DNA of 64,000 nt. It comes from Coniella vitis. Lineage: Eukaryota; Ascomycota; Sordariomycetes; Diaporthales; Schizoparmaceae. A program made the position numbers and the translations under genes. Shown piece by piece: positions 1 to 11,797 of this stretch. The stretch spans positions 930,001 to 994,000 of the forward strand of contig WUJK01000003.1 in the NCBI GenBank assembly GCA_011317545.1. The letters are read 5' to 3'. A model generated the notes under the pieces. That model saw nothing but the letters and a program-made list of their open reading frames with translations. It did no database searches and was not told the DNA's origin. Positions within the stretch are counted from its first letter, which is position 1. Every line of letters begins with the position of its first letter.

Positions 1-3000
1 AAGCGAGCTCCACTGCGTCGTAGTTGTCATAGTGCTCGACCGAATCGCGCAGCGTCTTGTAGTCCTCCTCTTCGATCAACAGATCGTTGATGGCATCGTT
101 AACCGTGCGCTTGTTCTGGGTCTGGACGTTAAGCAGGAAGGGCTTAATCAGCGGCAGGTTGTCAGACTTCTGGAAGAGGCGAACAACACGGTTGACATCA
201 ATGCGAGGAGTAAGAACCTGCAAAAGGTCCGTCAACAGAGATGGGTGCTGCTCCAGGTAAAAGTTGATGGCCTTGTAGTAAATCTCCAAGTTGGCGACCT
301 TGACGACCATCTCCTTGAATTGCTGGTGCTCCCATGAGTTCTCTGGGCGCTCCATGACAGCAAGGGCAGCATTGTCAAATTCGTCGTAGTGATAGTAACA
401 AAAGACAAGCTCAGGCCACAAGTTGGCCTCCTCGCAAGCACGGATCATCTTAGGCATGTTCATGCGGCTCCAGAACAGCTTAAGGTGCTCCATCAATCGC
501 TCAGGGTGGTACTTGGACAGGGCAATTCCAAGTTCGGTGAACATGCCCATGTGGGCGCGCTCCAAGCCAAGACCCTGCTCCAAGAGGTTGATGAGCTCGT
601 CAAAGTAGCCGTTGTTCTCATACTGCTTGACAAGAGCCTGGAGTTCCTCGGCATCAACAATCAGGTTCAGACCGCAAATCTGTGCCAGACGGAACTCCTT
701 CTTCTCGACGCAGGCGCCGTGGACTTGCTTCCAGACGCGGATGTTGTTTGCCTTGCGAGCACATTCCACAGCAGCTTGATAGTCTGCGAGGTGCACAAGA
801 GTTGTGGCAAGCTTGGCCCAGTTCGAGATGCTAGAGAAGAAGATCTTGGCTGCCTCGTAAAGTCCCTCTTCATAAGCCTTGTCACCAGACTCTTCAATGT
901 TGGCAACATTGGTGCCACGAAGGAAGTCCTCCAGTTCGCCAAGCTGCTCGAGACGAGCGTAGCTGAAGGCAAGAGCGGTATCGATCTCAGGCTCGCGCAA
1001 GGTCTTGCGGGCCATACGCAGGAACTGAACAAGCTCCTCGTTCTTGCCAGCATGAGTTGCGATCTCAATGACCTCAGAGTAGTTCTTGGCATCATCGGCC
1101 TTGATATAAGACTCGATGGCATCAGCGACACGCAGACCGTCAAGCTGAGCCTTGGCCACCTTTGACCAGACCTCTGGCAAGTCAACCTCCTCGGCGTATG
1201 CTTGCGCACGGTCAATGCTGACAACATGCTCAACAAGGACATTGACAGCGCTAGCCTTGTCACCAATCTTCTTGAAAATCTCAAAAGCTTCTTCATAAAG
1301 ACCGACGTTGATACAAGCGGCAGAAATCTCCTCGGCATCAAAGGCATCCAGACGGTGCACATAGTCCATGACACGCGCCTTGTCTGCCTTTGCTGCGGTG
1401 AACATAAGCAGGTTCTGCAGGTTTTGGTTGTCACTAAAGGGGCTGGGCTCCAACACAATCTTCTCGAGCAGCTCAATGAGCTCACCCGGCAAATCGGCCT
1501 TTAAGAAGCAGGCAACAGCCTGGGAAACCTTGGTGGGGTCGGTCGACTCTGGAACAGCGGTGGAAATGACTTGGTCAATGACGGACCGGCGGTGGATGTT
1601 GTTTTCGCTCAGAACAAATGTCCACAGCTCCTCGTCGGCCCGCTCAAGCAAGTATCGTGCCTGGGCCCGGTACATGGCGTTTTCGTTGGTGATGTTGACC
1701 AGTTCCAAATCATTTTGACCCTTGCTGTACGCAATGTAGGCCAAGTTGGGATCACGCTTCTCACAGTACTTTCCGACCACAAGGGTGTCGTACTGGTCAT
1801 TCTCCTTGAGGAACTTCTCAGGGTTGTTGTTCGAGTCAATGTAAATCTTGGCTAATGCGTTGTAAACAGCCTGTTGCTGGTTGCCAGAGGCAAGGGTAGC
1901 CTCCAGGAAGGGTAGTAGAAGCTTGAGACGGTTGCGGGACTCGACCTCAGCGACAAGCTCATCGATGGGAATGGAAGCCGCATTGATTGTCGAAAGCAGA
2001 TTCTTGATGATGTTTTCGTCGCAATCAACGTCAAGCAGTCCTCCAATCACGGCCGGAGCACGAGCAGGGTTAACGCGCTGGACATAAGTCTCAATCGACT
2101 GGAACTGTTGGTTCTGGTACAGGTAAAGAATGAGGTCGTGAACAAAGTTGTGCCTGTCACACACTATAATGAGAGGCAATTGCTCGCTAAGCTTGGCTTC
2201 CTTCAGGAAGTTCTTGACCTTCTCAGGGTTGTAGTAATTGCTGTCTCTGCAAATGCGCTCGACCTCGTTGAATTGGCCAATCTTGGTCGCGGCCTCAATG
2301 TACTTGAAGTGCACATCAGGGCTTTCAGATAGGTTGACAATGCTGCCCAAGTAGTAGAAAAGACCCTCGGCAGTCTTGTACTTCTCGAATAGGTCGATCA
2401 AGCGCTCAGGACCCAGAAGGTCGGAGTACTTGGTGGCAACTTGGATGACCGACTGCAGGTTTTGACGGATGTTGTGCTTCAACATGGCATCAAGACAGTC
2501 AATCGATTGCTCAACTGACAGCTTGCCAAAGAAGTTGATCAGCCAGTCAGCGTTGAAGTTTGGCGTGCTCGCGATGTTGACAACGACTCGCTTAACGGCA
2601 GCAGGGTCTTCATACAACTCCAATGCCTTTTGCATCAACCCAGCCTGCTCGCAGAGGGTTGCAATGCGCGTTTTGTCAAAGTGAGAGAACATGTCGTTGC
2701 CCAAAATGGCATCTGCAACCTGAGGGGCATGCATTAAGTTCATTTCCAGGAGACGAGTCTGGAGGTGGCCTTGCTCAGGATTGTTGTCCTTCAAGGCGTC
2801 AAGCAAGAACGCAGTGGCTTGCTGGACCATACCTTGAGACTGGAACACGTCAACAACCCGTTCAATGTCGACAAGCGAGCCTTGCGGTTGGTTGACGAGA
2901 GCCGTAGCGAACTCTGCTCCTTTCTCGGGGTTGCTTCGGACAATGTGCTGCAGCAAGCTGACCCAGTCTGGCGAATAACCAGTCTGTTGAACGTAGGGCA

Positions 3001-4675
3001 GAATCTTGTCGAATTGGCCAGTCTCTGCAAGACCAGCAACGACCTTGTGTGGGATGTTGGCCTTGAGGTAAATGGTGAGTGCCATGTTAATGTCATGAGG
3101 CCGGACCAAGTCACCAAGCTGCTCAGAGCAGTCGAGCTTGCCCTCCTTGAGCCACTTTTCGAGCAGGTTCTTCCGGTTCTGGGCAAGAACTGGTTGAGCA
3201 AGTTCGAGGGTCTCGTGCTGGTTTAGCACTCCCTTGTCCAGCAGCATTCCAAAGTATTGCAGGATGAAGGACATCTGACCAGGCTGCGCTGGGAGGCGCT
3301 TGAACTTCTCGATGGTGGCGGGAGTACGAAGGAAGCCGCGAGGCGAGCCAGCAGCGACCTTGGCAGCACCCTGGTAGTCACCCGAGTTGAAGAGCTGGTC
3401 GAATTGTTGCGCGTACAGGTTGTCTGCGCCAGGCAGACCAGCCCGCGAAGCCATCTTAATTGCCATTTCGGTATTGGCAGGGTTCTGCAGTAGGTACTGG
3501 ACAATAGTGTTGTCATCAACCGACACAAACAGCACCTGACCCTTGCGGTTGATGCCCACAATACCAGACGACTCAGCGTCAGCGCAAGAGGTGAAGATCG
3601 TCTCGCTAGAGATGCGGTTCATGAAGATGCACTGGCCAGTCTCCAGGTCGTACAGGTGAATGAAACCGTACTTGGTGACGAGGTAAATGACGCCATACTT
3701 TTGGGAGACCTGCATCGCGACAGGGAAGTCGTTGACGGCCTCTGGAGGGAAGAAGACGTCGACAGCCTTTTTGGGGAAGACAGGGTTCGTTTCGGCATGG
3801 TCCACTTCGACGATGTGGAGCTTCGCACCAGCGGCGGTTCGCACAGAGAAGGTAAAGAGCTTGGTGTCCTGGGGGGCGCCGTCCAAGCGCAGAGTACCAA
3901 AAGAAGCAGCATGACCTTCAATTGCTTGGCTGATGCTGCGGTCCTTGGAGTACAGCTGCATCTGACCGACAACACGGCCTTGGTCTTGCTTAATGCCCAC
4001 CACGACCAGCCACTTGCCGTCTCCGCTTACGCGGTAGTTGATGATTTGACAAGACTATTATCGTGTCAGTAATGAAGCCGCCTCTTTTTTTCTTGATCCT
4101 GTCTTATTCATGATAGACTCACGTTCAGGTTGGCGTGGCGATCCGTGACCTTGACAGGCATCTGCTGGCTCTCATCAAAGACGTCCCAGTGGTAGATGGA
4201 AGCATCTGTGACAAGACCCAGAGAGCTCTCACTAATCCACTTCCAGAACACGACATCTTCGTTCATAGTGGCAGACTTGAGTTTCTTCTTGTTGTCTAGG
4301 TCAAAGATCTGGACTGTTCTTGACTGCGCCTTGAGGGCAATGATGTTAAGGTGCCAGTGCATAATGGCACTATCGGCCTTGATTGGGCGTCGCGTGACAT
4401 TGTTGCCGTTCTTAAGGTCGACAATTACAACTTCGGGTGAGGCGGCTTCGTTCTTCTTCTCGCGTATGCAGATGTAGTGGTCTGATTCGAGGGTCTAGAG
4501 TGCACGGAGCATACCAGATTAATACCTGATGTGCCGAGATTCATTTTCGCAAACAAGGGAAACGGGCCGGGCAAAGGGCAGAACGTACGCAGGAATTGAA
4601 GCCAATGGCAGCAGTGTCAACGCCTACACTGTTGAGCTGCAGCACCTCTGTGAACTTGATGGGTAGTGGCGCCAT
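1..4675 (-). CDS. CHC1: Clathrin heavy chain (partial, 3' end beyond window)
   Basis: Heavy chain of the clathrin triskelion, which coats vesicles at the plasma membrane and trans-Golgi. Three exons fit: 4675-4589 (29 codons, starting MAPLPIKFTEVLQLNSVG), 4494-4123 and 4054 running off base 1. Introns are 4588-4495 and 4122-4055; both have GT donors and TAG acceptors and are phase 0. About 1,500 of the usual roughly 1,680 residues are present: the N-terminal beta-propeller (for example FHLYDLETGQCIFMNRIS), the linker, and most of the alpha-helical CHC repeats of the leg. The trimerisation domain would lie before base 1. The long third exon has no stop across 4 kb. The gene is divergent from nothing close: Ssu1 downstream of its promoter is on the same strand. 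Identification is very secure; only the small exon edges are inferred. Confidence 0.95.
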
Positions 4676-5576
4676 GTTGGAATGCGCCAGCTCGCGCAGA
4701 GCGAAGTGATGAAGAAGACCAAATCAGGTAGACTGAGCCCACCAAGAGTGGTTATGATGGGGGGGTAGTGGAGGGTTTCGCGCCACTGGGAAGATGCGAC
4801 AGCAGGTCAGCGTTGTCAGCAAAGCAGCGAGAGAAGGCGCGAAACAAGCCGACGCTGCAGAAGAGGAAGAGGAGGTTGTCGTCGTCGTACGTCGTTAAAG
4901 TGTAGCTTGGTGGGTGGTGAATTCGCGGCCCAAAGCAGGAAAGGGGCCAGGCGATTCGAACTGAAATGCAACGGCTGCAGAGGAAACCGATAGGGAGATG
5001 GTATCAATCAGACCCAGCCACACCTGTATTCGGCCTCTTGAATCAAGCTCAAAGGAGGGGAGGCGGGTGGTTCGCGAAGGGGTGACGGAGGGAAAAGAAG
5101 AGTGGATGATTAGGTAGATGGCAGGTTGTAAGCCAGCTACTACCAGTTGAGAGTGTAAGATGGATTTCTGGCTACCTGTTACCAATGATGGACGGCACGC
5201 ACCCTGACGCAGCTACCCAGCGCACGGACCCAAAAGCTATAGCAGCCCAGTCCAGCCAGCCAGCCAGGCAGGTGCCACCTTGCCAGCAGCCAGGGCCAAT
5301 TGGCCCAGACACCTCTAATTAACCCCTGGCTTGCCATGGATCCGGCTTATGTAATGCAAACCTGCATGGCACCCTCCCCCCTGACACAGCGTTCATGCAA
5401 GCCTAGTCTTTTGGGATAGCTTCATGCTCAATTTCTGCACATGTTTTATTTTCCCTGTAATCAGTCATGCACGCGAGTACATGGGGCCTAGAACTTCTGC
5501 CTCCGGTTGTGAGAGAGGATCTGATGAGTTCTTTTGCAGAATCATATTCAACGCTCAATGACCAACAAGCTGCGCT
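4676..5576. other. Intergenic: clathrin promoter side and Ssu1 3' flank
   Basis: No supportable gene. It holds the upstream region of the clathrin gene, with a run of G at about 4759, and a CAGC/AGCC-rich patch near 5246-5270. Open frames here are short and lack family features. Confidence 0.6.
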
Positions 5577-7112
5577 TCAGACAGGTTGAGACGGATTCAA
5601 CGTGGAATCGGCACCGTTGCTGCCACGCGCCACCAATTCCTTCTGCTGCTGATGCTTTGGCAGGTTCCTCAAACAAGGTGCATAGAACAACTTGCCACTC
5701 CAAGCACCCTTGACTGTGGCAACCGCAACAACACACCATAATAGAATAACCGCCACGCTAAAAACTGTACCCAACACCTTGAATAACATGCTCGGCATCT
5801 CTGTGCCAAAGGTGATGGTGCTGAGCGAAAACACGCCCAGAGGAAAAGTAAAGCCCCACCAACCCATGTTGAAGGGGAATGGCCTAGCCGACCAGATGCT
5901 GGCCAGCGCAAACATCATCCACACAATCCCAAATCCCCACATGATCAGAGCGATGAGCATGCCCACCACATACAGCACGTCTCCAGCAATCGAAACCTGA
6001 CCCAGCAACTCGACTTGGGGAAGCAGCTCGCGTGCCACTTTACCTGCATAAAAGATAGTGTATCCTCCCATGCCGAGGGGCCCTAGTGGCAGAAAGCTGC
6101 TTACGATGATTTCTCGAGGTGGTAGCTTGTGCAGTGCCAGTCGCTGGTAGTACATAATCAGCACAGCCATTGCAAACGGCGTTGCCATCCCCCACATAAC
6201 ATAGCTTGTAATCAACGTGCCCAGCGCGTTGTCAAGACGGCCAATGCCCATCAAAAGCTCTGCCCCTTCGGCTCCTGCACCGGCTGCGACGATGGTTGCA
6301 GCAATGGGGAGAAGCTGCGCTGCCGTGATGCGGTCCAGCTGGTTCTGGTGGCTCTCCGACATGAGCAAGAACATGAGACCGACTGTCACAGCAAATGCCA
6401 CAATGCTGTCGACCATCCAGGCTACCCAGGCCACAACCACCGCCCAATCGCCCCAGTATGGACAGCATAGAATGTACCAACTTTCCACCAAAGTCGCAAA
6501 GCCCATTGGTATCGTGCCCAGAAATAGAGAGTTTGTAGGGTCGCGTATCATCACCATCCAGATCTCGGGATATAGAGAGTATCGCAAGAGTGAGACTGAA
6601 AACGCGGCAGAGAATAATATCGTATTGAGCACAAAGAACACCACTGATAGCCAGTACAGCCATGTTGCTTGGAAGGGGATGGTAACGAGAAGTAGCGTAA
6701 CAATGCCGGTGCCCATGGTTGTGCTGAACCATGAAGGCGAGAAGTTGCGGACAACGCGGCGCCAGCCTCGCTCATATTTGGTCAAGAAAGGGCTCACCAC
6801 ACGTTCATGGCTTTCATTGACGTCCTCAGCATTGCCGGCTGGATCGGATACGCCTTGGGAGGTGAGGAGGCCGTTCCCGTGTGCGTTTGCATCGTGACCG
6901 GTAGCTGCTGAGCCGCATGTGCTGCTTTCTTTCCGAACCTGACTCTGGTTTCTGTTGTAAAAGCTGCGAGCCGTTTCGCTTGCTCTTGAGCTCACCAAGC
7001 CCACAGGCGCCGTCATGGCGGGATTGTTGGTGGCAATCCGCTCGAGATCATCGTCGCTGTCCGTATCAGCGACATCACCTCTATGTGACCCCATCATGGC
7101 CTTGATATGCAT
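5577..7112 (-). CDS. SSU1: Sulfite efflux pump Ssu1 / TDT-family transporter
   Basis: Predicted plasma-membrane exporter of the tellurite-resistance/dicarboxylate transporter (TDT) family, whose fungal Ssu1 branch exports sulfite. It is a single exon of 511 residues from the first in-frame ATG at 7112 (MHIKAMMGSH); in-frame codons upstream of it contain no other ATG. An acidic, hydrophilic N-terminal tail of about 120 residues precedes the family signature VVRNFSPSWFSTTMGTGIV. About ten hydrophobic segments follow, including LWVSV-type helices around PTNSLFLGTIPMGF, a typical TDT sequence. The C-terminus is a short hydrophilic tail. The N-terminal tail is longer than in yeast Ssu1. Substrate specificity is inferred from family resemblance; malate or another small anion cannot be excluded. 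Confidence 0.88.
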   Translation of the reverse strand: MHIKAMMGSHRGDVADTDSDDDLERIATNNPAMTAPVGLVSSRASETARSFYNRNQSQVRKESSTCGSAATGHDANAHGNGLLTSQGVSDPAGNAEDVNESHERVVSPFLTKYERGWRRVVRNFSPSWFSTTMGTGIVTLLLVTIPFQATWLYWLSVVFFVLNTILFSAAFSVSLLRYSLYPEIWMVMIRDPTNSLFLGTIPMGFATLVESWYILCCPYWGDWAVVVAWVAWMVDSIVAFAVTVGLMFLLMSESHQNQLDRITAAQLLPIAATIVAAGAGAEGAELLMGIGRLDNALGTLITSYVMWGMATPFAMAVLIMYYQRLALHKLPPREIIVSSFLPLGPLGMGGYTIFYAGKVARELLPQVELLGQVSIAGDVLYVVGMLIALIMWGFGIVWMMFALASIWSARPFPFNMGWWGFTFPLGVFSLSTITFGTEMPSMLFKVLGTVFSVAVILLWCVVAVATVKGAWSGKLFYAPCLRNLPKHQQQKELVARGSNGADSTLNPSQPV

Positions 7113-8420
7113 TTCTTGAAGATGCAGATTCAAGAGGTATGATCATCACTGAAACTAACGCACTGCCGGCCCAAGTTTTTTAAAGAATGCTAGCGCACCG
7201 GAGCCAAACTGCCTGTTGCCGGGATGCCAGCCTTCTGACGCTTATGAACCTGCGATCCCGATAGCCAAGCCAAGCGGCAACCCTGATTCAACGGCAGACT
7301 AGGCTGGCTGGCTGGCTGTTTATCCGTAGAACCGCAAAATGATCCCGGTAGCTGTCTGTTTGCCGTTGCCGTGAGGAAATTCATCCCTATCAAACGTGTA
7401 CTATGTGCACATACGCTGGCACAGGCTTCGTCAGTGCATGCGAACCAAGCCATCATCGCTGTCATGGGTGATCAAAGTTTCTAACTTTTCATTGTAGAAA
7501 CAAACAGTCTTTGACAAGCTCAAGTTTTGAGTTGTTAATAAGATAGGCATGTGGCAGTGCCTTTTGACATGAACTGTTCAACACAGAAGACGACTCTGAG
7601 CAAGTCAACGGCGGTAGTGGCCACCAGGTGATTGCCGTTGATACAAGGTTTTCGAAAGCGAGCAGACATGACGCGCCGCAAGTGTACTTTGAAGCAGAGC
7701 ACGGCGTGCAAGCTGGCTCCGAACTTGATGAAACGTGCGAATCGCAGTGCAATCGTCGTGGTCATATGACCGTGGAGTCTGGAACTCGCAAGGTCGGAGA
7801 CTACATGATACACCCACCACCAGTCACCAAAGAAGCTATACAAATATATGTACGTTCAATCATTGCGACCCGTCCCATACCACAGAGGCGAGGGACACGC
7901 CGCACCCAAGATTGTCCGCTGAGATCTAATCTCCATTCTGTCCGAAAACTTCAGCAGTCCTGGGCGCACTGCCTCCGAAGAAGGGCACCTCGTGACGAAA
8001 TAGTGTTTCGAGAATGTGATTGTTTGCGTTGTTCAATATTTTGAATGAAGAAGGAAAGAAGAAGAAAATTCAAAGACAGGCCACAACGCTGGGAAGTTTT
8101 TATGCAGGGCTCCACCCGGCTGAGTGGGGCCCAAGGCCTGCATCCCTGGACCGCGGTTTCTTATCGATAAGACGGCCAGCAGCACCTGGTGGGCAGGTGG
8201 GCACTGGAAGGAACCCCTATGAAGTGACATTGCGCAATTAGGAGGTCGCCGTTGCTCTATCTGCGATAAGAGTACCGAAGTGGGCTGAATGCCTACGTAG
8301 CACCTCCCTCCTTGATCTTGACCTTGTATTGCATTTGACTGCTCTGTCACTCAAAGTTTCTTGTTCCACCGACCTCAGTTCTCTGCAGGATAGCAACTAA
8401 CTGTTCGAATCCCCGTCACC
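7113..8420. other. Intergenic: shared divergent promoter region of Ssu1 and the DUF1640 gene
   Basis: No gene is supported. A 138-codon open frame at 7628-8044 (+) has no recognisable domain. The region presumably carries both divergent promoters; I see no distinctive repeat. Confidence 0.55.
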
Positions 8421-9343
8421 ATGGCAAATCCAATACAAACACTGCCCAAGTTCCTCCTTCCGAGGCTCAGCTGGACTGCGCCTGTGAGCCAAAATGTCGC
8501 AAAGGCCGCGATCGGATCAATTAGGACCGCCGACAACAGCCCCAGCAGCAACAGCAGCCAGCGACACTGGCAATTTGCACCATCTGCTTCGCGTCCTCTT
8601 CACACTAGTGTGTCACGCCCTCGAGGCTCAGTAACACAACATGCCTCCTCTTCCCTCTTGCTGCAACAGCCGTTCCTACGACGAGCTTTCCACGCCTCCG
8701 CTGCGCGGCGACGCGACCATCACTTTGACACGCTCAAGTTCGTTCAGCGACTGCAGAGCGAGGGGTTTACCGAGGAGCAATCAGTGGCCATGATGAAGGT
8801 CCTCAATGATGTCATCCAAGAGAGGTTTGTATATAGTCTTCTTACTCGTCTCTGTCCCTTAACATGCCTTCTCCTCGAGCTAGAATTAATTCTTCCTTCT
8901 CCCAAACTGCCAGTATCCAAAATCTCACCCGCACAATGGTACTCCGCGAAGACGCGGCTCGCGCAACCTACACGCAAAAAGTCGATTTTGCCAAACTGCG
9001 CTCCGAGCTGCTCTCTGCCGACAGCACAGAGTCCAACGCGACGCGCGCCGCCCATGAGCGCTTGACAAACGACATTGCCAAGCTTAATAACCGCCTCAAG
9101 GACGAAATCGGCCGCACCCAGGCTAGCGTGCGCCTTGACCTCAACCTAGAGAAGGGTCGCATCCGCGAGGAAGCCGTCTCGCAGGAGTTGCGCATCAAGG
9201 AGACAGAGACCAAGATTGAGCAAGAAGCGGGTGCTCTGCGCCAGCAGCTTGAGCAGGTCAAGTTTCAAACGCTGCAATGGCTAATTGGTGTTTGCACTGG
9301 TTTTGCAGCCCTCACGCTTGGTGCTTGGCGTTTGTTAATGTAA
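8421..9343 (+). CDS. Mitochondrial DUF1640 (MCUR1/CCDC90-like) coiled-coil protein
   Basis: Two exons, 8421-8824 and 8914-9343, give 277 residues. The junction reads VIQE-S-IQNLTRTM across a GTTTGT donor and a CAG acceptor at 8913. The N-terminal about 100 residues are Ser/Arg-rich with few acids, as in a mitochondrial presequence. Then comes the family hallmark FDTLKFVQRLQSEGFTEEQS followed by a long heptad-rich coiled coil (KLNNRLKDEIGRTQ, EQEAGALRQQLEQVK). A single C-terminal membrane helix, LIGVCTGFAALTLGAWRLLM, ends at the stop. Human members (MCUR1, CCDC90B) and yeast Fmp32 are inner-membrane scaffold proteins linked to the calcium uniporter or cytochrome oxidase assembly. Which of these roles applies here cannot be read from the sequence. 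Confidence 0.87.
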
Positions 9344-10477
9344 AGCTTGCCTGTGCGACGCGGATGTCGATAGGAACACACAAGCGAGCGACTGTGTGGA
9401 AAACAGAAACAGGTCTGCAAGGAAGCGAATAGTTTTTCGGAGTGTCGGTCTCGATTCCATGTATACTGCCATGTCTTAGAACCTGGTTTACTTTGTTTGG
9501 GCTTTTGCGACTCATGGCTGACAAGTCCCTAGAGCGAGCAGCCAGCCGGAGAATGCATGATGCAGAATGCCATCGTGGTATTGTGGTTGCTGAGATTTGA
9601 CAAAGTAATTAGACTAACATATACCCATAACACAATACAATACGAAAAGGATTTTCTTCCGATCCGCAAGCTCTGAAAAATAAGATACCTGGGCCTTCAG
9701 CGAAGAATTTACACTTGCCCTTCCTCTGACTACACAAAATGTCTGCAGTTGTTTTGTGATAAGACAACGAAGGCTATTTGGGACATTGCATGAGCATGGC
9801 AGCAAGTCACAGCGGCACACAAAAAAAAGAGTACGACATGGAAGGTAAACCTAAAAGATGGAACAAACAATCGATTTCATTCATTGCTTGCTGCTATGAT
9901 ATTCATGATAATCATGTACTTGTGAAGAAAAGGGCGGAAAAAGTAATAGAAAGAAAAATAAAACTACAGGAACGGAGGCCGTCAACCATTTTCCATTCCC
10001 GTACCTGTATGTGTTGGGAAAAAGAGTTTTTGTCAAGACATGCTTCGCCAATGATCCCCCTTGTTTTTCGTTGGTGGCTGTTGTTTGGATGTCGAATATT
10101 CATCTCTGGCTAACAATGATGTTTACCAAAAGAAATGTGTTTGAGTTCAACAAGGTTTCATGGAGGTGCCCCGAGTTCAGACTGAGGGAGAATGGAATTC
10201 CCATCGTACCGTAACCGGTTCTGCTCCATAAACATGAAGAGAAGAATTTGTTGCTGGTGAGGTATGAATTTCCAACCCAGGGAGGCAGGCGAATGGCCAT
10301 GTCATTGGTAGAAGAAGGGGAAAAAATCGGAATACAAGGGCCCAGCAGGCTGTCCAACCGAATCTGGGTACCCTCTTTTTATTTCTCAATGTCGGCCAAA
10401 GGCGAATAGAAAATAAGAAGTTGAGAGAAAGAAGAGAGAGAAGAAGAAAAAAAATGGACCAAAAGCCACTCCACATT
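9344..10477. other. Intergenic between convergent DUF1640 and pheromone genes
   Basis: The two flanking genes end toward each other here, so this stretch should hold both 3' UTRs. AT-rich patches near 9880-9970 and purine-rich sequence at 10416-10456 are present; no gene or structured element was recognised. Confidence 0.55.
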
Positions 10478-11797
10478 TTACTCGTCGTTGAGGTAGTCGA
10501 GCAAGTTGCGCGCAGCAGTGTGCATAGCACCCAAGTCACGGCGCGCCTGGGAGCAAGCACCATCCTCGGCATTGCAGCGAGCCACGACCTCGTCCATGCC
10601 GTCGCGCTTCCAGCAGCCCTCGCCGTGGAAGAGGCACCAGCGGGCCTCGACGTCCTCGGAGGAGCGCTGCGCAGGCTGGAAGCTCTCAATCTCGGTGACG
10701 AGCGCCTCGGCCGCGCGGCGCGCAATGTCGCAGGCCTCGCCGGGCTGGTTGCAGGCGCGCTTGTCGACGGCGGCGAATTCGCGCTTGGAGGCGTAGCAGG
10801 TGTTGCCGGAGCCCAGCGGGCAGAAGGAGGGCTCGGCGTCGCGGGTGGCGAGCGCGTTGTTGTTGTTGTTGTTGGACTCGTCGGTGCGCTTCCAGCATCC
10901 CTCGCCGTGGAACAGGCACCAGGGAGCGGCATCGCGCTTCCAGCAGCCCTCGCCGTGGAAGAGGCACCATCGGCGGGTGGCCTCGTTGGCCTCGTCGCGG
11001 GCTTGGAGAGCAGTCTCCTCGCGCTTCCAGCAACCCTCGCCGTGGAAGAGGCACCAGGGCTCAGGGTCCGCCTCGCGCTTGGCGATGTCGGTGGAGGAGA
11101 TGGTGGTGTTGGAGTCATGGGCGAACTTGGACAGGATGGCGAGCTTCTTGAGGAACTCTGGGGGTTCGGCGGTGCGGCCAGCCATCATGGTCGCAATGTC
11201 CTGGACGGCGCGCTTGGCGTTGTAGGCGGCACCACCGCGCATGTTGGAGATTTCGGCAGAGCGGGAGTCCTTGGGACCGGCGACGCCACGGATGGCGTTG
11301 GCAAAGGCATAGACGGCGCGCTTGACCTTCCAGCAGCCCTCGCCGTGGAAGAGACACCAAGCCTCGGGGTCGGCCTCGGGCGCAGGGGCAGCCTCGCGCT
11401 TCTCCTTCCAGCACCCTTCACCGTGGAAGAGGCACCAGGGGTCGGCCTCGGGGTCGGCAGCAGGAGCAGGGAGAGCGGCAGGCTCGCGCTTCTCCTTCCA
11501 GCAACCCTCGCCGTGGAAGAGACACCAGGCTTCAGGGTCGGCAACAGGGTCGGGCTGGGCCTCGCGCTTCCAGCAACCTTCACCGTGGAAGAGACACCAT
11601 GGGTCTGCCTCGGCCAGAGGAGAAGCCTCGCGCTTGGTGACGGGGGCGGAGACGGGAACGACATCGCGCTTCCAGCAACCCTCGCCGTGAAAGAGGCACC
11701 AAGGGTCGGCAGCACGCTTGGCAGCCTGCTCAGACACAGCAGCGGCCGCAGCGGCCGACGCGGACAGGACCGCAAAGACGACGGTGGTGAACTTCAT
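10478..11797 (-). CDS. ppg1: Alpha-factor-type peptide pheromone precursor, nine mature repeats
   Basis: Precursor of the secreted mating pheromone that signals to the Ste2-type receptor of the opposite mating type. It is one exon of 439 residues. The N-terminus MKFTTVVFAVLSASAAAAAAV is a clear signal peptide. The decapeptide WCLFHGEGCW occurs nine times with no amino-acid change, each followed by K(R), KEKR or KVKR, which are Kex2 processing sites. Many copies are preceded by acidic-proline spacers such as EADP or DPEA, which fit dipeptidyl aminopeptidase (Ste13-like) trimming. There is no C-terminal CAAX box, so this is not an a-factor or a hybrid-type precursor. Between and after the repeats lie extra cysteine-paired segments bounded by basic pairs. 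Gene name follows the Sordariomycete ppg convention. Upstream regulatory sites are listed separately. Confidence 0.96.
   Translation of the reverse strand: MKFTTVVFAVLSASAAAAAAVSEQAAKRAADPWCLFHGEGCWKRDVVPVSAPVTKREASPLAEADPWCLFHGEGCWKREAQPDPVADPEAWCLFHGEGCWKEKREPAALPAPAADPEADPWCLFHGEGCWKEKREAAPAPEADPEAWCLFHGEGCWKVKRAVYAFANAIRGVAGPKDSRSAEISNMRGGAAYNAKRAVQDIATMMAGRTAEPPEFLKKLAILSKFAHDSNTTISSTDIAKREADPEPWCLFHGEGCWKREETALQARDEANEATRRWCLFHGEGCWKRDAAPWCLFHGEGCWKRTDESNNNNNNALATRDAEPSFCPLGSGNTCYASKREFAAVDKRACNQPGEACDIARRAAEALVTEIESFQPAQRSSEDVEARWCLFHGEGCWKRDGMDEVVARCNAEDGACSQARRDLGAMHTAARNLLDYLNDE
10610..11701 (-). repeat. Nine 30-bp pheromone-coding repeats
   Basis: Copies encoding WCLFHGEGCW lie at 10610-10639, 10892-10921, 10940-10969, 11027-11056, 11330-11359, 11408-11437, 11498-11527, 11570-11599 and 11672-11701. 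They differ only at synonymous sites (for example GAA/GAG and GGT/GGC/GGG). Spacing is irregular because spacer length varies from about 20 to 270 bases. Confidence 0.97.

Noticed and set aside
7628..8044. 138-codon frame between Ssu1 and the DUF1640 gene
   Set aside because: No domain, signal or splice-supported continuation; composition like surrounding non-coding DNA.
8402..8416. TTCGAATCCCC, resembling a tRNA B box, just before the DUF1640 start codon
   Set aside because: No A box or cloverleaf stems lie at the right distance, so it is taken as chance.
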